Below are positions 24,295-27,205 of a DNA stretch of 27,205 nucleotides, one piece after another (within the stretch, counting starts at the first letter, position 1; each line of letters begins with the position of its first letter). Under the pieces are notes generated by a model. The model was not told the origin of the DNA, did no database searches, and was given only the letters and a program-made list of their open reading frames with translations. Location of the stretch: assembly GCA_964578975.1 (NCBI GenBank), contig CAZOFA010000023.1:1-27205 (forward strand), written 5' to 3'. The translations under genes were made by a program, and so were the position numbers. The DNA comes from CAYRUP01 sp964578975. GTDB taxonomy: Bacteria > Pseudomonadota > Gammaproteobacteria > DSM-16500.

Positions 24295-24316
24295 TAGCGC
24301 CGTTTATGCGGCGCTA
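24295..24316. terminator. bidirectional intrinsic terminator
   Basis: TAGCGCCG (24295-24302) and CGGCGCTA (24309-24316) form a perfect 8-bp GC-rich stem with a six-base loop. On the minus strand it is followed by AAAATTTTTT, a good U-run for the queuosine-precursor transporter; on the plus strand by TTTAAA, a weaker run for the CigR-like gene. It lies exactly between the two convergent genes. Confidence 0.8.
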
Positions 24317-24317
24317 T

Positions 24318-25019
24318 TTAAACCGCTAGAGAAAACGGATTAAATTTCGTCGTAAAATCGTAATGATCGATATTATCTTTTTTCTTTAAATAGTTTGTGA
24401 TTTTATACGTGATTGGAAGCGCACAACATTCGTAAATCACTTTAAGCACGTACATCGTCAAAATAATTTTCCAAATATTAATATAGGGCACGGTAAATAA
24501 AAAAGCGATATGAATAAAAAATATGGTATCAATGCCTACACCGATCACAGTGCTTGATATCGCACGTAACCATAAATGTTTTCCAGCGGTTAATATTTTT
24601 AATTTTGCCAGAATAATGGAATTGGTAAATTCCCCTAAAAAATAACTCACCGTGGATGCGATAAAAATGCGTAAGGTGGCTTGATAAACCGTCGCATACG
24701 CATCTTGATGTTGCCAAAATGGAGACGGGGTCAGATAAATCGTGCACCATGTGCCAAGAAAAATAATGGTATTGGCAAAAAGTGCTGCCCAAATAATTCG
24801 ACGACTCACTTTAAATCCATACACTTCCGTTAAAATGTCATCGAAAACATAGGTCAAAGGAAAAAATAACAATCCGGCAGGGAAATTTAGCGAACTAAAT
24901 GAGGCTAATTTAAAAGCGGTTAAATTCGATAAAATCAGAAACGCAGTAAATAATATTCCCACAATGACGACACTCGATTTTGTATCATCTACCGCGACAA
25001 TTCGATTAGCATTATTCAT
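24318..25019 (-). CDS. queuosine-precursor transporter, YhhQ/VUT family
   Basis: 233 residues, about six membrane helices. FFPLTYVFDDILTEVYGF (about 52-69) and GEFTNSIILAKLK followed by a WLRAISSTVIGVGIDT segment (about 150-166) are diagnostic of the DUF165/VUT family, which imports precursors of the modified tRNA nucleoside queuosine such as preQ0 or preQ1. This suggests the cell salvages the precursor. No preQ1 riboswitch was recognised in the 200 bp upstream. The only ribosome-site candidate is GGGTATTT. It terminates at the strong hairpin shared with the CigR-like gene. Confidence 0.9.
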   Translation of the reverse strand: MNNANRIVAVDDTKSSVVIVGILFTAFLILSNLTAFKLASFSSLNFPAGLLFFPLTYVFDDILTEVYGFKVSRRIIWAALFANTIIFLGTWCTIYLTPSPFWQHQDAYATVYQATLRIFIASTVSYFLGEFTNSIILAKLKILTAGKHLWLRAISSTVIGVGIDTIFFIHIAFLFTVPYINIWKIILTMYVLKVIYECCALPITYKITNYLKKKDNIDHYDFTTKFNPFSLAV

Positions 25020-25030
25020 GATAAATACCC

Positions 25031-25138
25031 ATGCAAATAGATTCTAAACAGGCTCTGAGATCGGCATTATATCCATACTTGACGGGCGTGCAAGAGCTGA
25101 TTACGATGTGGGCATTTTTCGAAAGGAACTTTTCATGA
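25031..25138 (+). other. tiny ORF 1 or gene remnant
   Basis: A 36-codon frame opens with ATG at 25031 and reads MQIDSKQALRSAL through LITMWAFFERNFS. It ends in an ATGA overlap with the next tiny frame. Its own ribosome site is poor. The peptide is protein-like and aromatic-rich but matches nothing I recognise. Frame +1 relative to it (about 25048-25134) is also open and joins the next ORF without a stop, so an ancestral gene with a frameshift is as likely as a genuine leader peptide. Confidence 0.3.
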
Positions 25139-25230
25139 CAGCCCATTTAACTAATTACTATCCACACATCGATTGGATAGATGAAACGCGTTTAGCACCC
25201 TATTTTTTATTACAAGCAAACAAAATATGA
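25135..25230 (+). CDS. tiny ORF 2 overlapping the class A beta-lactamase start
   Basis: A 31-codon frame starts at ATG 25135 with a good AGGAA ribosome site six to seven bases upstream, reads MTAHLTNYYPHIDWIDETRL and onward, and ends TGA at 25228-25230, overlapping the beta-lactamase ATG at 25227 by four bases. The beta-lactamase itself has almost no ribosome site, so this frame may provide coupled translation. Alternatively it is the C-terminal stub of a decayed gene, because the frame stays open upstream to about 25048. No family is recognised. Confidence 0.4.
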   Translation: MTAHLTNYYPHIDWIDETRLAPYFLLQANKI

Positions 25231-26048
25231 AGCATGCAGCATTCATTTTGCTGATCCTGTTATTTTTGAGTGCCTCAACTGCTGAGGCGCAATCGCTTCA
25301 ACTGCAACCTCAGTTTGAAAATTTAGAAAAAGAATTTAATGGAAAAATAGGTGTTTATGCGCTTAATACGCATAATCAACAAATTATTGCTTATCGTGCG
25401 TTTGAGCGCTTTCCGTTACAAAGTACATTAAAAGTCATTGCAGTGTCTGCTTTATTAAAAGCAAGTCACAGTAAAAAAAATTTATTGCAGGAAAAAATAA
25501 ATGAGAGGACGCTTGAAACATTATCAGAAGCGGCGATCACTTATAGTGATAATGCTGCGGTTAATATTATTATTCAAAAATTAGGTGGTCCAACAGCGAT
25601 TACCAATTTTGCCCGATCGATTGGGAATAAAACATTTAACATTGAACACTATGATGGTGAATTAAATTCAAATCCAGACAATCCACAAGATACGTCAACG
25701 CCTCACGACATGGTGATGAGCTTGCAAAAATTAATGCTTGGTTCGATTTTAACAAAATCGGAACAGACAAAATTAATGACATGGATGCGCAATGACACAG
25801 TGGGATATAAACGAATTCGCTTAGGCGTGCCAATGGGATGGGTTGTGGCAGATAAAACAGGATCGGGGTCTTATGGTGTTGATAATGATATTGGTATGCT
25901 TTGGTCGCGGCAGTGTCAACCAATTATCGTTGCAATTTATACGGTCGGGAAAACGCCCGAGGCCAAAAAACGTGATGATATGGTGGTGGCAGTGACCAAT
26001 ATAATATTTGCTGAATTTGCCAAGCATGATCGGTGTTTTAACGCATAG
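25227..26048 (+). CDS. class A beta-lactamase with internal loop deletion
   Basis: 273 residues; signal peptide about 1-21 (ending EAQ or AEA). Class A motifs are all visible: Ser66 and Lys69 in STLK, Ser107-Asp-Asn (SDN), Glu145-Leu-Asn (omega-loop ELN) and Lys210-Thr-Gly (DKTGSG). Penicillin hydrolysis through an acyl-serine would be expected. However, STLK and SDN are only 41 residues apart, against 60 in TEM; the missing part covers the segment that in TEM runs YSQNDLVEYSPVTEKH and includes Tyr105 of the active-site wall. Other spacings are near normal. The start overlaps a tiny ORF and lacks a clear ribosome site. The 3' end overlaps the nitronate monooxygenase gene by 11 bp. Confidence 0.9.
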   Translation: MKHAAFILLILLFLSASTAEAQSLQLQPQFENLEKEFNGKIGVYALNTHNQQIIAYRAFERFPLQSTLKVIAVSALLKASHSKKNLLQEKINERTLETLSEAAITYSDNAAVNIIIQKLGGPTAITNFARSIGNKTFNIEHYDGELNSNPDNPQDTSTPHDMVMSLQKLMLGSILTKSEQTKLMTWMRNDTVGYKRIRLGVPMGWVVADKTGSGSYGVDNDIGMLWSRQCQPIIVAIYTVGKTPEAKKRDDMVVAVTNIIFAEFAKHDRCFNA

Positions 26049-27090
26049 CTTTCATATTGGCGATCAGTTGTTTAAACACGTCCGCAGCAGATTTATTTTG
26101 ACAAAGATGACTGCCCTGTCCTGCCCATAATGACATGTAATCGGAATTATTTTGTTTTTGTGCTGCGTCGCGAATATCTTTGACGAGCTGACTTTGAATG
26201 GGAAAATCTAAAATCGGAAAATTTTGTTTTTCCATTTCCAACATAAATTCATTGACAATTGAACGCGCCATTCTGCCGGTAAATACGTTCGTTAAACGAG
26301 TACTTTCGTCCGTGCTTGCCAATAATTTTTTGCGATGCATCGCATGAATATTAGATTCAGGGCAACATAAAAATGCGGTACCCATTTGTACTCCTGATGC
26401 ACCTAATGCGAATGCTGCATTCATACCACGACTGTCCATGATACCACCTGATGCAATCACCGGTATTTTGACAGCATCCACTATTTGAGGAACCAATGTG
26501 ATGGTTCCAATCAATCCATGCTGAATGTTCGTCATACTTAAATCTGTGCCGCGATGTCCGCCTGCTTCATACCCTTGTGCCACAACCATATCAACGCCGT
26601 TTTGTTCTAATTGCTGTGCTTCACGCACAGTGGTCGCAGTGCCAATGACAACGATTCCGTGTGATTTAACACGCTGGATGATTTCTTTCGTTAATACACC
26701 AAAGGTAAAACTAAAAATCGGAATTTTTTCTTCGATTAAAATATTTAATTTTTCTTCAAAATTAGCTGCGGGAGGTATTTGTATTTCTTCACGATTGGTT
26801 ATTCCTAATTTTTTTCTAAAATAATTTAACAGGCGTATGGCATGATTAACTTCGTCTGCAGAATAATTTTGTGTCGTGGTGGGGGCAAATAAATTGATGG
26901 CAAATGGGTTTTGAGTGAGTTGTTTAATTTCTTGGATTTTTTCACGGATTTGATCTGGTGTGCATAATGCGGCACCGAATGAACCTAATCCACCCTGATT
27001 TGAGACAGTGGCGGCAAGCAGAGGACTGTCTGCGAGAGCCATAGGTGCTTGAATAATGGGATATTTAATTTTCAATAGTTCCGTTATCAT
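26038..27090 (-). CDS. nitronate monooxygenase (2-nitropropane dioxygenase family)
   Basis: 350 residues, an FMN-dependent TIM barrel. YPIIQAPMALADSP at the N-terminus, the catalytic His179 in QGYEAGGHRG, and the phosphate-binding VIASGGIMDSRGMNAAFALGASGVQ region (in about 205-240) identify class I nitronate monooxygenases, which oxidise toxic alkyl nitronates such as propionate 3-nitronate. Enoyl-ACP reductase FabK and IMP-dehydrogenase-like proteins share the fold but lack the AGGH motif in this form. AAGGA lies seven bases before the ATG, and a TATACT (complement of 27121-27126) may be its -10. It converges on the class A beta-lactamase with an 11-bp overlap. Confidence 0.92.
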   Translation of the reverse strand: MITELLKIKYPIIQAPMALADSPLLAATVSNQGGLGSFGAALCTPDQIREKIQEIKQLTQNPFAINLFAPTTTQNYSADEVNHAIRLLNYFRKKLGITNREEIQIPPAANFEEKLNILIEEKIPIFSFTFGVLTKEIIQRVKSHGIVVIGTATTVREAQQLEQNGVDMVVAQGYEAGGHRGTDLSMTNIQHGLIGTITLVPQIVDAVKIPVIASGGIMDSRGMNAAFALGASGVQMGTAFLCCPESNIHAMHRKKLLASTDESTRLTNVFTGRMARSIVNEFMLEMEKQNFPILDFPIQSQLVKDIRDAAQKQNNSDYMSLWAGQGSHLCQNKSAADVFKQLIANMKAMR

Positions 27091-27152
27091 TTTTAATCCT
27101 TAAAGTGTCATGTTCTCTTCAGTATAATACTTTACTGTTATTAACCGAACCG

Positions 27153-27205
27153 CGTCATTGCGAACGCCTGAATTCTCTTCATTGCGAGCGTAGCGAAGCA
27201 ATCCA
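27153..27205. repeat. second copy of the TCATTGCGAGCG repeat, cut by window end
   Basis: CGTCATTGCGAACG (27153-27166) and then TCATTGCGAGCGTAGCGAAG (from 27179) followed by CAATCCA to the window end match the arm of the palindrome at 9476-9572. Two partial copies of the same unit in direct orientation are separated by about 13 bp. The rest of the element lies outside the window. Confidence 0.75.

Noticed and set aside
25020..25226. Possible preQ1 riboswitch ahead of the queuosine-precursor transporter
   Set aside because: I could not find the C-rich loop and A-rich tail of a preQ1 pseudoknot on the minus strand near the start.
1..27205. CRISPR arrays, tRNA or rRNA genes, complete insertion sequences
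   Set aside because: No regularly spaced repeats, cloverleaf ends, rRNA-like stretches or transposase genes were seen; repeats present are isolated palindromes.

Overview
The window looks like chromosome from a low-GC, probably host-associated gammaproteobacterium of the Legionellales/Coxiellaceae kind. This is an inference from gene content: A/T-rich codon use, an AcnA-type aconitase, a TrpR-type regulator beside an amino-acid antiporter, a CigR-like exported protein, a possible PPR-repeat protein, and many short palindromic dispersed repeats. No tRNA, rRNA, CRISPR array or complete insertion sequence was seen. The content is accessory in character: single genes and short operons on both strands, separated by palindromic repeats.

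Layout. 1-1.9 kb: a minus-strand pair, TrpR-like repressor then APC amino-acid antiporter, with a convincing operator overlapping its promoter. 1.95-3.3 kb: a PPR-like hypothetical protein and, convergent to it, an outer-membrane protein of the phenol-MetA type. 3.3-9.4 kb (plus strand): aconitase with an unusual N-terminal extension, a membrane GGDEF-EAL protein with a degenerate GGDEF, a small hypothetical, and a subclass B3 metallo-beta-lactamase. 9.4-12 kb: a palindromic repeat, a 46-residue entericidin-like lipoprotein, an aldo/keto reductase and a lone tyrosine recombinase (all minus). 12.1-15.7 kb: an NlpC/P60 peptidase, a GNAT and TPR pair, a serine beta-lactamase-fold hydrolase and a four-helix membrane protein. 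15.7-16.4 kb: a Phd-VapC toxin-antitoxin operon with its promoter and direct-repeat operator. 16.5-19.3 kb: a small membrane protein, a nested palindrome, a P-loop kinase/pirin/VOC operon and a 163-bp inverted-repeat element. 19.3-20.1 kb: an NmrA-like reductase. 20.1-23.7 kb: a tight five-gene minus-strand operon (KfrA-like regulator, DoxX, MHS transporter, 2OG-Fe(II) oxygenase, GNAT). 23.8-27.1 kb: CigR-like protein, bidirectional terminator, queuosine-precursor transporter, class A beta-lactamase preceded by tiny overlapping ORFs, and a nitronate monooxygenase.

How the genes fit together. Three beta-lactamase-type enzymes of unrelated or divergent classes lie within 17.5 kb, alongside a peptidoglycan peptidase, so cell-wall or beta-lactam chemistry recurs without one obvious operon. 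The most system-like groups are the TrpR-antiporter unit, whose operator resembles the E. coli trp operator, and the five-gene oxygenase/acetyltransferase/transporter operon, which has the composition of a small-molecule modification and transport module. Neither function can be proven from sequence alone.
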